Shown: positions 54,304 through 62,868, counted from the stretch's first letter. The stretch: 64,000 nucleotides of DNA from CAJXYS01 sp913063035 (GCF_050586465.1 NZ_JBOCEG010000005.1:1-64000), one strand, 5' to 3'. The notes: generated from the sequence alone by a model not told the origin. Numbers and translations: made by a program.

Positions 54304-54825
54304 ATGCCACGCCCCCGCTCGATACCAGACAGGCAGGTCTACGCTGCCATCCGCCTCCTCGCCGCCCAGCTGGGCGAGAAGGCCGTGACCTTCGGCAGCG
54401 TCGCGCGCGCCAGCGGTCTCGCGGCGCCGTCCCTGGCCCAGCGCTATGGCAGCCGGGACAGGATGCTCCGCGCGGCCCTCCTCGACGGCTGGGACGTTCT
54501 CGATGCCGCCCTCGAGCGGGCCGACGCGTCGAAATCCGGCAGCGCGGGGTTCCTGAAGGCACTCGCCCCCGACGAACGCGCGCTTGGCGCCGACCTGACC
54601 GTGCTGATGGGCGGGCTGCGCGACGCCGAACTGCGGAACCGCGCCGCCCAATGGCGGGACCGGGTGATCACCGCGCTTGCCCGCCGCGTGGCCAAGTCGG
54701 GACGGCCCGACCGCGCGGCGGCGTCCGTGCTCTTCGCGGCGTGGCAGGGCCGCGTGCTGTGGTCCGCGACCGGCAAGCCCGGCTTCCGGCTGAAGCCACT
54801 CGCAGCCACCCTGAAGAAGACCTGA
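54304..54825 (+). CDS. TetR-family transcriptional regulator
   Basis: 173 residues. Helix-turn-helix at about 10-60: KAVTFGSVARASGLAAPSLA then QRYGSRDRMLRAALLDGW. The C-terminal ligand domain is short and Ala-rich, without resemblance to a known group. The basic C-terminus is FRLKPLAATLKKT. No clear ribosome site precedes the ATG, and a -10-like box is only seven bases away, so the mRNA may be leaderless. Target other than itself unknown; fmt converges from the other side. Confidence 0.8.
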   Translation: MPRPRSIPDRQVYAAIRLLAAQLGEKAVTFGSVARASGLAAPSLAQRYGSRDRMLRAALLDGWDVLDAALERADASKSGSAGFLKALAPDERALGADLTVLMGGLRDAELRNRAAQWRDRVITALARRVAKSGRPDRAAASVLFAAWQGRVLWSATGKPGFRLKPLAATLKKT

Positions 54826-54827
54826 AA

Positions 54828-55736
54828 TCAGTCGAGCCGGGTGCCCACCGGCAAGGCGAAGCCCAGGACGAGGGTCTCGGCCGGCATCGGTCCCTTGCCC
54901 GGGCGCTGCGCGGCGACGATCCGCACCGCCTGCGTGCCGCAGGCGACCGTGAGCGGGGCGGCGATGACCTCCCCCGGCACGCCCGCGCCGGTGGCAAGCC
55001 GGCTGTCGAGCAGTTTCAGCCGCTGTCCGCCGGCCTCGCACCAGGCCCCGGGAAAGGGCGAGAGGCCACGGATATGGCGGTCCACCTCGGGCGCCGGGCG
55101 GGTCCAGTCCACCCGCGCCTCGGCCTTGTCGATCTTGTCGGCATAGGTGACGCCCGCCTCCGGCTGCGGAACGGGTTCCAGTTCGGGCCGCCGGTCCAGC
55201 GCCTCGACGATCAGCCGCGCGCCCATGCCCGAAAGCCTGTCATGCAGCGTGGCCGCGGTGTCGTCGTCCCGGATCGGCGTGGCCGCGCGCAACAGCACCG
55301 GTCCCGTGTCGAGGCCGGCCTCCATCTGCATGATGCAGACGCCGGTCTCGGCGTCCCCGGCCATGATCGCGCGCTGGATCGGGGCCGCCCCGCGCCACCG
55401 CGGCAGGAGCGAGGCATGGATGTTGAGACACCCGTGCCGCGGCGCGTCGAGGATCGGCCGCGGCAGGATCAGCCCGTAGGCCACCACCACCGCGACATCG
55501 GCCTCGAGCGCGGCGAAGGCCTCCTGTTCCGCGGTCCCGCGCAGCGAGACCGGGTGGCGCACCGGAAGCCCCAGCGATTCGGCCCGGGCCTGAACGGGGC
55601 TCGGCCGATCCTTCTTGCCGCGCCCGGCCGGGCGCGGCGGCTGGCAATAGACGGCGGCGATCTCGTGCCCGGCCGCGACCAGCGCGTCCAGCACCGGCAC
55701 GGAGAAATCCGGCGTGCCCATGAACACCACTCTCAT
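54828..55736 (-). CDS. fmt: Methionyl-tRNA formyltransferase
   Basis: 302 residues; formylates initiator Met-tRNA from 10-formyl-THF. VVFMGTPDFSVPVLDAL at the N-terminus and the catalytic stretch NIHASLLPRWRGAAPIQRAI near residue 105 with Asn-His, then GETGVCIMQME-like TGVCIMQMEAGLDTGPVLL. The second domain (about 200-300) is the OB-like tRNA part. Overlaps the deformylase-like gene by ATGA. Last in the def run. Confidence 0.96.
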   Translation of the reverse strand: MRVVFMGTPDFSVPVLDALVAAGHEIAAVYCQPPRPAGRGKKDRPSPVQARAESLGLPVRHPVSLRGTAEQEAFAALEADVAVVVAYGLILPRPILDAPRHGCLNIHASLLPRWRGAAPIQRAIMAGDAETGVCIMQMEAGLDTGPVLLRAATPIRDDDTAATLHDRLSGMGARLIVEALDRRPELEPVPQPEAGVTYADKIDKAEARVDWTRPAPEVDRHIRGLSPFPGAWCEAGGQRLKLLDSRLATGAGVPGEVIAAPLTVACGTQAVRIVAAQRPGKGPMPAETLVLGFALPVGTRLD

Positions 55737-56236
55737 CCGCGTCTCCTCAGCTTGTCGGCACGCGCCAGGAGCATCCTGCGCTTCACCGGCTTCAGCCGGT
55801 CGATATAGAGCTTGCCGTCCAGGTGGTCGATCTGGTGCTGCACGCTGGTGGCCCAGAGCCCGGTGAAGTCGCGCTCCTCATGCTCTCCGGCCGCGTTGAG
55901 GAAGCGGACGGTCACGGCGCGTGGCCGCTCCAGCCGGGCCGAGACGCCGGGCAGGCAGGGGCTGGCCTCTTCATGGGCGCGCAGCTTGACCGAGGCGTGC
56001 AGGATCTCCGGGTTCGCCATGCGCACAAGCCCGTCGCGGCTGTCGGACGCATCCACCACCGCGAGCCGCTGCATCACGCCGATCTGCACCGCCGCCAGCC
56101 CGACGCCGGGCATGGCATACATGGTGTCGGCCATGTCGTTCCAGGTCGTGCGGGTCTCGTCGGTGACGGCCGCGAGGGGCGGCACCGGGGTTTTCAGCCG
56201 CCGGTCGGGCCATTGCAGGATCGGGCGTACCGCCAT
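55733..56236 (-). CDS. Peptide deformylase-like protein, catalytic Glu replaced
   Basis: 167 residues, clearly homologous to the deformylase upstream. Motif 1 GVGLAAVQIG keeps Q51 but has V for P. Motif 2 EGCLS has become SPCLP, keeping the metal ligand C94. Motif 3 HExxH has become HQIDH: H134 and H138 remain, but the catalytic Glu is Gln135 (codon CAG). It should still bind metal and peptide, but hydrolysis is doubtful. The intact frame, ATGA overlap with fmt and one-base gap after def show that it is maintained. A regulatory or decoy role, or an altered activity, is possible. Confidence 0.85.
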   Translation of the reverse strand: MAVRPILQWPDRRLKTPVPPLAAVTDETRTTWNDMADTMYAMPGVGLAAVQIGVMQRLAVVDASDSRDGLVRMANPEILHASVKLRAHEEASPCLPGVSARLERPRAVTVRFLNAAGEHEERDFTGLWATSVQHQIDHLDGKLYIDRLKPVKRRMLLARADKLRRRG

Positions 56237-56237
56237 G

Positions 56238-56759
56238 TCAGGCTTTCGCGCGCTCGCGCTTCACCTTCTGCATCTTGCGGGTGATCATCTGGCGCTTGAG
56301 CGCCGATAGGTAATCGATGAAAAGCTTGCCGTTCAGGTGGTCGATCTCGTGCTGGACGCAGGTGGCCCAGAGCCCGTCGAAATGCTCTTCGCGGTCCCGG
56401 CCGTCACGGTCGGTAAAGCGCACGCGCACCTCGGCGGGGCGCTCGACCTCGGCGAACTGCTCGGGGATCGAGAGGCAGCCCTCCTCGTAGGTCGTCCGGT
56501 CCTCGGACGTCCAGGTGATCTCGGGGTTGAAGAGCACCATCGGACGCGGCGCGGCCTCCTCGGATTTCTCGCAGTCCATGACGATCAGGCGGCAGAGCTG
56601 TCCGACCTGCGGCGCGGCCAGCCCGATCCCGGGCGCGTCGTACATCGTCTCGAGCATGTCGTCGGCCAGCGCGCGCAACTCGCCCGTCACCGCCTCGACG
56701 GGCGGGCAGACCTTTTTCAGGCGCGGATCCGGGTGGATCAGGATCGGGCGGATCGTCAT
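56238..56759 (-). CDS. def: Peptide deformylase
   Basis: 173 residues; removes the formyl group from new proteins. All three motifs intact: GIGLAAPQVG with Q51, EGCLSIP with C95, and QHEIDHLNG with H137, E138, H141. ATG 56759 (MTIRPILIHPD) gives the family start. First gene of a three-gene run with a degenerate paralogue and fmt, i.e. both ends of the formyl-methionine cycle. Confidence 0.95.
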   Translation of the reverse strand: MTIRPILIHPDPRLKKVCPPVEAVTGELRALADDMLETMYDAPGIGLAAPQVGQLCRLIVMDCEKSEEAAPRPMVLFNPEITWTSEDRTTYEEGCLSIPEQFAEVERPAEVRVRFTDRDGRDREEHFDGLWATCVQHEIDHLNGKLFIDYLSALKRQMITRKMQKVKRERAKA

Positions 56760-56868
56760 GGCACGCCATTTAGGCGATCGCGACGATGCGCGCAACGCCC
56801 GGGCCGGCTTTTCGCTTGCACCCGGATGCCGCACCGATAGCTTGCCGACGAGTGACAAGGAGGCTTTC

Positions 56869-58041
56869 ATGGATTTCGACGAGGTCATCGACCGCCGCGG
56901 CACCCATTCATCCAAGTGGGACACGATGGAGCAGGTCTATGGCGTCTCGCCCGACGACGGGCTGGCGATGTGGGTTGCGGACATGGATTTCCGCCCGCCC
57001 GAGGCCGTCCAGCGCGCCGTCGAGGCCATGGCCGCGCACGGGATCTACGGCTATTTCGGCGACGACCGCGCCTATCGCGAGTCGATCCGCTGGTGGATGG
57101 CCGAACGCCACGGCTGGGAGATCGACCCGGCCTGGATCCAGACCACGAACGGCCTGGTCAACGGCACGGCGATGTGCGTCGACACCTGGACCGCGCCCGG
57201 CGACGGCGTGGTGCTGTTCACACCCGTCTACCATGCCTTCGCCCGCGTGATCCGCGCCGCCGAACGCGAGGTGGTGGAATGCCCCCTGGCCGTCCGCGAC
57301 GGGCGGTACGAGATGGATTTCGACGCCTATGACGCGCAGATGACCGGGCGCGAGAAGATGGTGATCCTCTGCTCACCGCACAATCCCGGCGGTCGCGTCT
57401 GGACCGCGGCCGAACTGCGGGGCGTGGCGGATTTCTGCAAGCGCCATGACCTGCTGCTGGTGTCCGACGAGATCCATCACGATCTCGTCCTGCCCGGCCA
57501 CGCCCATACCGTCATGGCCAGGGCCGCGCCGGAGATCACCGACCGGCTGGTCATGATGTCGGCCACCACCAAGACCTTTAACATCGCCGGCGCGCATGTG
57601 GGCAACGTGATCATTCCCGACGACACGCGCCGCAAGCAGTTCGCGCAGCGCATGGCCGCGCTCGGCATCTCGCCCAACAGCTTCGGGCTGCACATGGCAA
57701 CCGCCGCCTATTCGCCGGAGGGCGCGGAGTGGGTCGATGCGCTGATGCGCTACATCGACGGCAACCGGCGGATTTTCGACGCCGGTATCGCCCGGATCCC
57801 GGGGCTGGCATCGATGCCGCTGGAAGCGACCTACCTCGCCTGGGTGGATTTCACCGGCACGGGGATGACGACCGAGGAATTCACCCGGCGGGTGGAACGC
57901 GACGCGCGGATCGCCGCCAATCACGGCACCACCTTCGGAAAGGGCGGCGAGAGCTTCCTGCGGTTCAACCTCGCCACGCCGCGGGTCCGTGTCGAGAAGG
58001 CGGTCGGACAGCTCCAGAAGGCCTTCGGCGACCTGCAGTAA
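56869..58041 (+). CDS. PatB/MalY-family aminotransferase (C-S lyase type)
   Basis: 390-residue fold type I PLP enzyme. MWVADMDFRPPEAVQRAVEA near residue 27 and the PLP lysine in MSATTKTFNIAGAHVGN near 230; LLLVSDEIHHDLVLPGH holds the Asp; HNPGGRVWT is the usual Asn loop. PatB/MalY proteins cleave cystathionine-like C-S bonds or transaminate; exact substrate unknown. AAGGAGG precedes ATG. Divergent from def. Confidence 0.88.
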   Translation: MDFDEVIDRRGTHSSKWDTMEQVYGVSPDDGLAMWVADMDFRPPEAVQRAVEAMAAHGIYGYFGDDRAYRESIRWWMAERHGWEIDPAWIQTTNGLVNGTAMCVDTWTAPGDGVVLFTPVYHAFARVIRAAEREVVECPLAVRDGRYEMDFDAYDAQMTGREKMVILCSPHNPGGRVWTAAELRGVADFCKRHDLLLVSDEIHHDLVLPGHAHTVMARAAPEITDRLVMMSATTKTFNIAGAHVGNVIIPDDTRRKQFAQRMAALGISPNSFGLHMATAAYSPEGAEWVDALMRYIDGNRRIFDAGIARIPGLASMPLEATYLAWVDFTGTGMTTEEFTRRVERDARIAANHGTTFGKGGESFLRFNLATPRVRVEKAVGQLQKAFGDLQ

Positions 58042-58056
58042 GGCAGCTGCGATTTC

Positions 58057-58094
58057 TGCGCTGCAGCGTCTTGCATGTCATGACGCAATAATCT
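58057..58094 (+). promoter_or_regulatory. Possible control elements upstream of mcl1
   Basis: TTGC-N10-GCAA (58071-58088) surrounds the 8-bp palindrome GTCATGAC (58077-58084), and a -10-like TAATCT follows at 58089-58094. TGCGCTGCA at 58057-58065 and TGCATGT at 58072-58078 both recur upstream of mcd. No good -35 is visible at 17 bp. Confidence 0.35.
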
Positions 58095-58143
58095 ACCCGT
58101 CAACGCCAACACCGCGAAACATCCTTACCGAGGAGTCAGGTCC

Positions 58144-59103
58144 ATGAGCTTCCGCATCCAGCCCCAGCCGCCCGCGCGTCCGAATCGCTGCCAGCTCTTC
58201 GGGCCCGGCTCCCGGCCTGCCATTTTCGAGAAGATGGCCGGCGCGGAGGCGGACGTCATCAATCTCGACCTCGAGGACTCGGTCGCGCCCGACGACAAGG
58301 CCGAGGCGCGCAAGAACATCGTGCAGGCCATCGGCGACATCGACTGGGGGGGCAAGTATCTGAGCGTGCGGATCAACGGGCTCGACACGCCCTACTGGTA
58401 CCGCGACGTCGTCGAGCTGCTGGAAAACGCGGGCGACCGGCTGGACCAGATCATGATTCCCAAGGCCGGGAACGCCGCCGACATCTATGCCGTCGATGCG
58501 CTGGTGACCGCGGTCGAGGCCGCGACGGGCCGCACGAAGCCGATTTCCTTCGAGGCGATCATCGAAACTGCCGCGGGTCTGGTGAACGTCAACGAGATCG
58601 CGGCGGCCAGCCCGCGGATGCAGGCGCTGTCGCTTGGTGCGGCGGATTACGCGGCCAGCATGGGCATGGCCACGACCGGCATCGGCGGGACGCAGGAAAA
58701 CTACTACATGCTGCACGGGGACCAGCAGCATTGGGGCGATCCCTGGCACATGGTCTCGACGGCGATCGTCGCGGCCTGCCGCACGCATGGCCTGCTGCCG
58801 GTCGACGGCCCCTTCGGCGATTTCTCCGACCCGGATGGCTACCGCGCCCAGGCGCGGCGCTCGGCCACGCTGGGCATGGTCGGCAAATGGGCGATCCACC
58901 CCAAGCAGGTTGCGCTGGCCAACGAGGTCTTTACCCCCTCCGACACGGCGGTGGCCGAGGCCCGCGAGATCCTCACCGCCATGGAAGAGGCGAAGGCCCG
59001 CGGCGAGGGGGCGGCGGTCTACAAGGGCCGGCTGGTCGATATCGCCTCGATCCGGCAGGCCGAGGTCATCGTCAAGCAGGCCGAGATGATCGCGGGCAGC
59101 TGA
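58144..59103 (+). CDS. mcl1: L-malyl-CoA/beta-methylmalyl-CoA lyase
   Basis: 319-residue CitE-like TIM-barrel lyase. N-terminal ARPNRCQLFGPGSRPAIFEK, VINLDLEDSVAPDDKAEAR (metal Asp/Glu), QIMIPKAGNAADIYAV and GIGGTQENYYMLHGDQQHW match R. sphaeroides Mcl1 as I recall it. The enzyme splits beta-methylmalyl-CoA into glyoxylate and propionyl-CoA in the ethylmalonyl-CoA pathway and can condense glyoxylate with acetyl-CoA. GAGG lies before ATG 58144. About 16 kb from mcd. Confidence 0.94.
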   Translation: MSFRIQPQPPARPNRCQLFGPGSRPAIFEKMAGAEADVINLDLEDSVAPDDKAEARKNIVQAIGDIDWGGKYLSVRINGLDTPYWYRDVVELLENAGDRLDQIMIPKAGNAADIYAVDALVTAVEAATGRTKPISFEAIIETAAGLVNVNEIAAASPRMQALSLGAADYAASMGMATTGIGGTQENYYMLHGDQQHWGDPWHMVSTAIVAACRTHGLLPVDGPFGDFSDPDGYRAQARRSATLGMVGKWAIHPKQVALANEVFTPSDTAVAEAREILTAMEEAKARGEGAAVYKGRLVDIASIRQAEVIVKQAEMIAGS

Positions 59104-59106
59104 AGA

Positions 59107-59688
59107 TCACCTGGCCAACGCCCTTGCGCGGTCGAAGAACCCGTCGATCCGCTTGGGCGGCGCGTCGCGCACGGGCGACAGGATCTCGGTGCGCGTCACC
59201 TTCATGCCGGTGAATTCGAGGATCTGGCGGCGCAGCGCCTTGGGCCACGGGTTGCCAAGCCACCAGCGCAGGTACCATGCCGGTGTGTCGGACAGGATGC
59301 CGACGCGGGCTTCGCGCCCCGTCAGCAGTCTCTTCGGAAAGGCCTTGCCTTTCTCGTAGGCGAAGGCACGCCCCGGCAGCAGCGCACGGTCGAACAGCCC
59401 CTTGAGCTTCGCCGGCGCGGAGCCCCACCACATCGGGTGGATCAGGATGAAGACCTCGCAGGCCTCGAGCGCGGCGATGAAATCCTCGAGATCGGGCTCG
59501 GGGGTGGTCGCGCCCTGGTAGCCCTCTCCCAGGTCGGGGTCGAACGCCAAGTCGCCAAGATGGATCAGGCGGACATCGTGGCCGGCCGCCCTGGCCTCGT
59601 CTGCCGTGGCGGCGGCGAGCGCCGCGGTGAGCGAGGAGGTCGATGGATGCCCGTCCAGAACGAGGACGGATTTTGACTCGTTACGCAT
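59107..59688 (-). CDS. Flavodoxin-fold NAD(P)H oxidoreductase
   Basis: 193 residues. VLVLDGHPSTSSLTAALAAA (phosphate-binding loop, about 8-27), FILIHPMWWGSAPAKLKGLF near residue 75 and PGRAFAYEKGKAFPKRLLTG are typical of the NQO1/KefF-like quinone reductase family (FMN or FAD). Reduces quinones or other electrophiles by two electrons. Converges on mcl1 with three bases between; divergent from accA. Confidence 0.87.
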   Translation of the reverse strand: MRNESKSVLVLDGHPSTSSLTAALAAATADEARAAGHDVRLIHLGDLAFDPDLGEGYQGATTPEPDLEDFIAALEACEVFILIHPMWWGSAPAKLKGLFDRALLPGRAFAYEKGKAFPKRLLTGREARVGILSDTPAWYLRWWLGNPWPKALRRQILEFTGMKVTRTEILSPVRDAPPKRIDGFFDRARALAR

Positions 59689-59908
59689 GTTATCACCATT
59701 AACATTCCCGTAGCGACCGAAGCACAGCCCGGCCTCCGGTGCAAGCCCGAAGACGGGGCGCCCGGCATCCGGCGATGGCCGATCACGCGCTCAACCGGCC
59801 AGGGGCCTTCCCCGCATGCCGGGTCCGGCCTGGATCGCCGCGCCCGCGAGCGTTGCATTCCCGCGCCGTGGCAGCCATATAGGCCCGAGCGTCGGATAGG
59901 GGTGCCGC

Positions 59909-60868
59909 ATGAACTATCTCGAATTCGAAAAGCCGCTGGCCGAGATCGAGGGCAAGGCCGAGGAACTGCGCGCACTGGCCAAGTCCGGCGAGGGCATGGA
60001 CGTTGGCAAGGAAGCCGAGGCGCTCGACAAGAAGGCCGCGGACATGCTGCGGGATCTCTACAAGGATCTCTCGCCCTGGCGGAAATGCCAGGTGGCCCGC
60101 CATCCCGACCGCCCGCACTGCAAGGATTACATCGACGCCCTCTTCAGCGAGTACACCCCGCTCGCCGGCGACCGGAATTTCGCCGACGATCACGCGGTCA
60201 TGGGCGGGCTCGCCCGGCTGGACGATCGCCCGGTGATGGTGATCGGCCATGAAAAGGGTCACGACACCAAGACCCGGATCGAGCGCAATTTCGGGATGGC
60301 CCGGCCCGAAGGCTACCGCAAGGCGATCCGGCTCATGGACATGGCCGACCGTTTCGGCCTGCCGGTCGTCACGCTGGTCGACACGCCCGGCGCCTATCCC
60401 GGCAAGGGCGCCGAGGAACGCGGCCAGTCCGAGGCCATCGCCCGCTCGACCGAGAAATGCCTGCAGATCGGCGTGCCGCTTGTCAGCGTCATCATCGGCG
60501 AGGGCGGTTCCGGCGGGGCCGTGGCCTTCGCCACGGCGAACCGGGTGGCGATGCTGGAGCACTCGGTCTATTCCGTGATCTCGCCCGAGGGCTGCGCCTC
60601 GATCCTCTGGAAGGATTCCGAGAAGATGCGCGAGGCCGCAGAGGCGCTGCGCCTGACCGCGCAGGACCTCGCGAAGCTCGGCGTGGCCGACCGGATCATC
60701 AAGGAACCGCTCGGCGGCGCGCAGCGCGACCGCGAGGCCGCCATCGCCAGCGTGGGCGCGGCGCTCGGGGACATGCTGAAGGAACTCGACGGGAAATCCG
60801 CCAAGGCGCTGGTCAAGGACCGGCGGCAGAAATACCTCGATCTCGGCCAGAAGGGTCTCGCCGCCTGA
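59909..60868 (+). CDS. accA: Acetyl-CoA carboxylase carboxyltransferase subunit alpha
   Basis: 319 residues; with AccD moves CO2 from biotin to acetyl-CoA for fatty-acid synthesis. NYLEFEKPLAEIEGKAEELR opens the typical coiled start; GHEKGHDTKTRIERNFGMAR, LVDTPGAYPGKGAEERGQSE and IIGEGGSGGAVAFATANRV form the crotonase-like core. AGGGG precedes the ATG. No other acc genes here. The 220-bp gap before it is shared with the oxidoreductase gene; no promoter chosen. Confidence 0.96.
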   Translation: MNYLEFEKPLAEIEGKAEELRALAKSGEGMDVGKEAEALDKKAADMLRDLYKDLSPWRKCQVARHPDRPHCKDYIDALFSEYTPLAGDRNFADDHAVMGGLARLDDRPVMVIGHEKGHDTKTRIERNFGMARPEGYRKAIRLMDMADRFGLPVVTLVDTPGAYPGKGAEERGQSEAIARSTEKCLQIGVPLVSVIIGEGGSGGAVAFATANRVAMLEHSVYSVISPEGCASILWKDSEKMREAAEALRLTAQDLAKLGVADRIIKEPLGGAQRDREAAIASVGAALGDMLKELDGKSAKALVKDRRQKYLDLGQKGLAA

Positions 60869-60874
60869 TCGCCG

Positions 60875-61165
60875 TCAGCCGGTGATCCGGAACGAGTCGC
60901 CCGCCTCGGCGGGATCCGCCGGCGCGGTCGCCACGTGGGCCACCGCCGCCGCGCCGGGCCCCTGCCAGAGCAGCAGTGCCATTTCCTCCACCGCGGCGCG
61001 CGGTCCGGCGAAGAGCGCGGTCACCGCCCCGTCGGGGTCGTTGCGCACCCAGCCCGAGAGCCCGCGGCGCTCCGCCTCCGCCTGTGTCCAGGCGCGAAAG
61101 GCGACGCCCTGCACCCGTCCGGTGATCCGTGCGCTGAGCGCAGCCGTTTGCGTGTTCTCCGTCAT
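60875..61165 (-). CDS. Acylphosphatase
   Basis: 96 residues. Catalytic Arg in GRVQGVAFRAWTQAEAERRG near residue 20 and the Asn in SGWVRNDPDGAVTALFAGP near 42 are both present. Hydrolyses acyl phosphates such as acetyl phosphate. ATG 61165 (MTENTQ) is the best start; a longer frame to 61210 lacks family resemblance. Six bases from the end of accA, converging, and downstream of a plsC-like gene. Confidence 0.9.
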   Translation of the reverse strand: MTENTQTAALSARITGRVQGVAFRAWTQAEAERRGLSGWVRNDPDGAVTALFAGPRAAVEEMALLLWQGPGAAAVAHVATAPADPAEAGDSFRITG

Positions 61166-61222
61166 GGCCCGAGTCTCGCAGCTTCTGGCCGGGTCGTACA
61201 AGACATGCATGGCACCCGGCGC

Positions 61223-61963
61223 TCAGTCCGCCGGGCCGGCCCCGAATCCGGCCTCGGCCATCAGCCGGTCGGAGGCGGTTTCGATCTCGTCCTCGAGACG
61301 GCGCATGAAGGTCTCCTGCGGCATCCGGCCGGAAATGCGCGGCAGGAACTCGACCACCGCGACCCCGGGCTTCCTGTAGATCCCCGTCCGGGGCCAGAAC
61401 ACGCCGACATTCGTCGCCGCCGGAACGCAATCCTGGCCCAGCTTTTCGTGCAGGATCGCCGCGCCGACCTTGTAGGATTTCCTGACCCCCGGCGCGACGC
61501 GGGTGCCCTGGGGATAGATGATGAGCTGGCCGGGATGGGCCCGGTCGCTGAGCACCCCGTCCACCATCTGCTGGATGGCGCGCCCGCGCTTGCCGCGATC
61601 GACCGGCACACAGCCGATCCGCAGCGCGTACCACCCCAGGATCGGCGCCCAGCGCAACTCGCGTTTCATGATGAATTTCGGTCGCGGCAGGGCGCTGACG
61701 AGCAGGATGATGTCGAAGAAGGACTGGTGCTTGGAGCAGATCAGCACCTCGTCGCGCGGCACCTCTCCGCGCACCTCGCCGCGCAGCCCGACCATCCACC
61801 GCGCGGTCCAGATCACCCAGTGGCAATAGGTATGCACGGCGCTGAAGGCGTATTTCCGATCCCAGAGCGCGAAGGGCGTGAAGACCAGGGCCAGGACGGG
61901 CATCGCCAGGTACATCTGGCCGACGAAGACGAGCGAGCGGATCCAGCGCCAGGCATGGGCCAT
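61223..61963 (-). CDS. 1-acyl-sn-glycerol-3-phosphate acyltransferase (PlsC-like)
   Basis: 246 residues. HX4D motif ICSKHQSFFDIILLV near residue 80, second block VPVDRGKRGRAIQQMV, third IIYPQGTRVAPG, all typical of PlsC, which adds the second acyl chain in phospholipid synthesis. N-terminal helix about 10-30. ATG 61963 overlaps the ftsX stop (TGATG). Shares fold but little detail with the acyltransferase at 31852. Confidence 0.9.
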   Translation of the reverse strand: MAHAWRWIRSLVFVGQMYLAMPVLALVFTPFALWDRKYAFSAVHTYCHWVIWTARWMVGLRGEVRGEVPRDEVLICSKHQSFFDIILLVSALPRPKFIMKRELRWAPILGWYALRIGCVPVDRGKRGRAIQQMVDGVLSDRAHPGQLIIYPQGTRVAPGVRKSYKVGAAILHEKLGQDCVPAATNVGVFWPRTGIYRKPGVAVVEFLPRISGRMPQETFMRRLEDEIETASDRLMAEAGFGAGPAD

Positions 61964-62868
61964 CAGGTCAGTCCTCCGAGCACCCTGAGCGCCGCGGCGC
62001 GGGTGGCCCAGAACGCCACCCCGGCCGCCAGTAGCGGGATCGCGGGCAGCCAGGCCCAGCCCCAGCCGGAAAAGCCGAGACCGGCGAGGAAGCCGCTGTC
62101 GCCGCCCATGTCCGGCAAGAGCAGCATCACCACCGCCCCGGCAACCGTCCCCGCCGCCGCGCCGCTCAAGGCGCGGCGCGTGAAGCGGCGCACGAAGGCC
62201 CGCGCGATATAGACGTCCTGCGCCCCGACGAGACGCAACACCTCTATCACGCGGGCATTGGCGGCAAGCGCCGCGCGCGCGGCCAACGTGATCATCGCCG
62301 CGGTCGAGGCCGCGATCAGCCCGATCGCGAGATAGCCGACAAGCCGCATCCGGTCTGCCGCGCGCACCAGCGGGCGCCGCCACCGGGTATGATCGTCCAG
62401 AACCGCGCCCGGTGCCTCGGCCGCGAGGCGCAGCCGCAGACCGTCGCCGTCGTAGCCCGCGCCGGTCTCGGTGACCTCGACCAGGCGCGGGATGGGCAGG
62501 CTGTCCACCGGCAGCTCGGGGCCGAACCACGGCTCGAGAAGCGCCGCCTGCTCGGCCGCGTCGAGGACCCGCGCGCCGGCGATGCCGGGCGTGGTGCGCA
62601 GAACCTCGAGCACGGCCGCGGTCTGCGTCGCCATCTGGGCTTCCGGCGCGGAGATCCGCACCGTCGCGGTCCGCGCCAGTTCCGATTCCCAGCGGTCGGC
62701 CAGCTGTCCCGCCGCCAGCGACAGCGCCAGCGCAAAGACGGTGAGAAAGGCCATGGCCCCGGCGGTGAACAGCGTGAGATGGGCCGTGAAGCCCGAGGGC
62801 GGCACCACGCGGTCCGCGCTGCCATCCCCTTTCAGGAGATCGGCGAGGCTGGCCACGCGCCCGATCAC
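61963..62868 (-). CDS. ftsX: Cell division protein FtsX
   Basis: 301 residues. Four membrane helices, about 30-55 and three in 170-295, with a periplasmic loop of about 110 residues (ETGAGYDGDGLRLRLAAEAP). TLFTAGAMAFLTVFALALSL and IEVLRLVGAQDVYIARAFVRR are characteristic. With FtsE forms a complex that activates septal peptidoglycan hydrolases. Overlaps ftsE by ATGA and plsC-like by one base. Confidence 0.93.
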   Translation of the reverse strand: MIGRVASLADLLKGDGSADRVVPPSGFTAHLTLFTAGAMAFLTVFALALSLAAGQLADRWESELARTATVRISAPEAQMATQTAAVLEVLRTTPGIAGARVLDAAEQAALLEPWFGPELPVDSLPIPRLVEVTETGAGYDGDGLRLRLAAEAPGAVLDDHTRWRRPLVRAADRMRLVGYLAIGLIAASTAAMITLAARAALAANARVIEVLRLVGAQDVYIARAFVRRFTRRALSGAAAGTVAGAVVMLLLPDMGGDSGFLAGLGFSGWGWAWLPAIPLLAAGVAFWATRAAALRVLGGLT

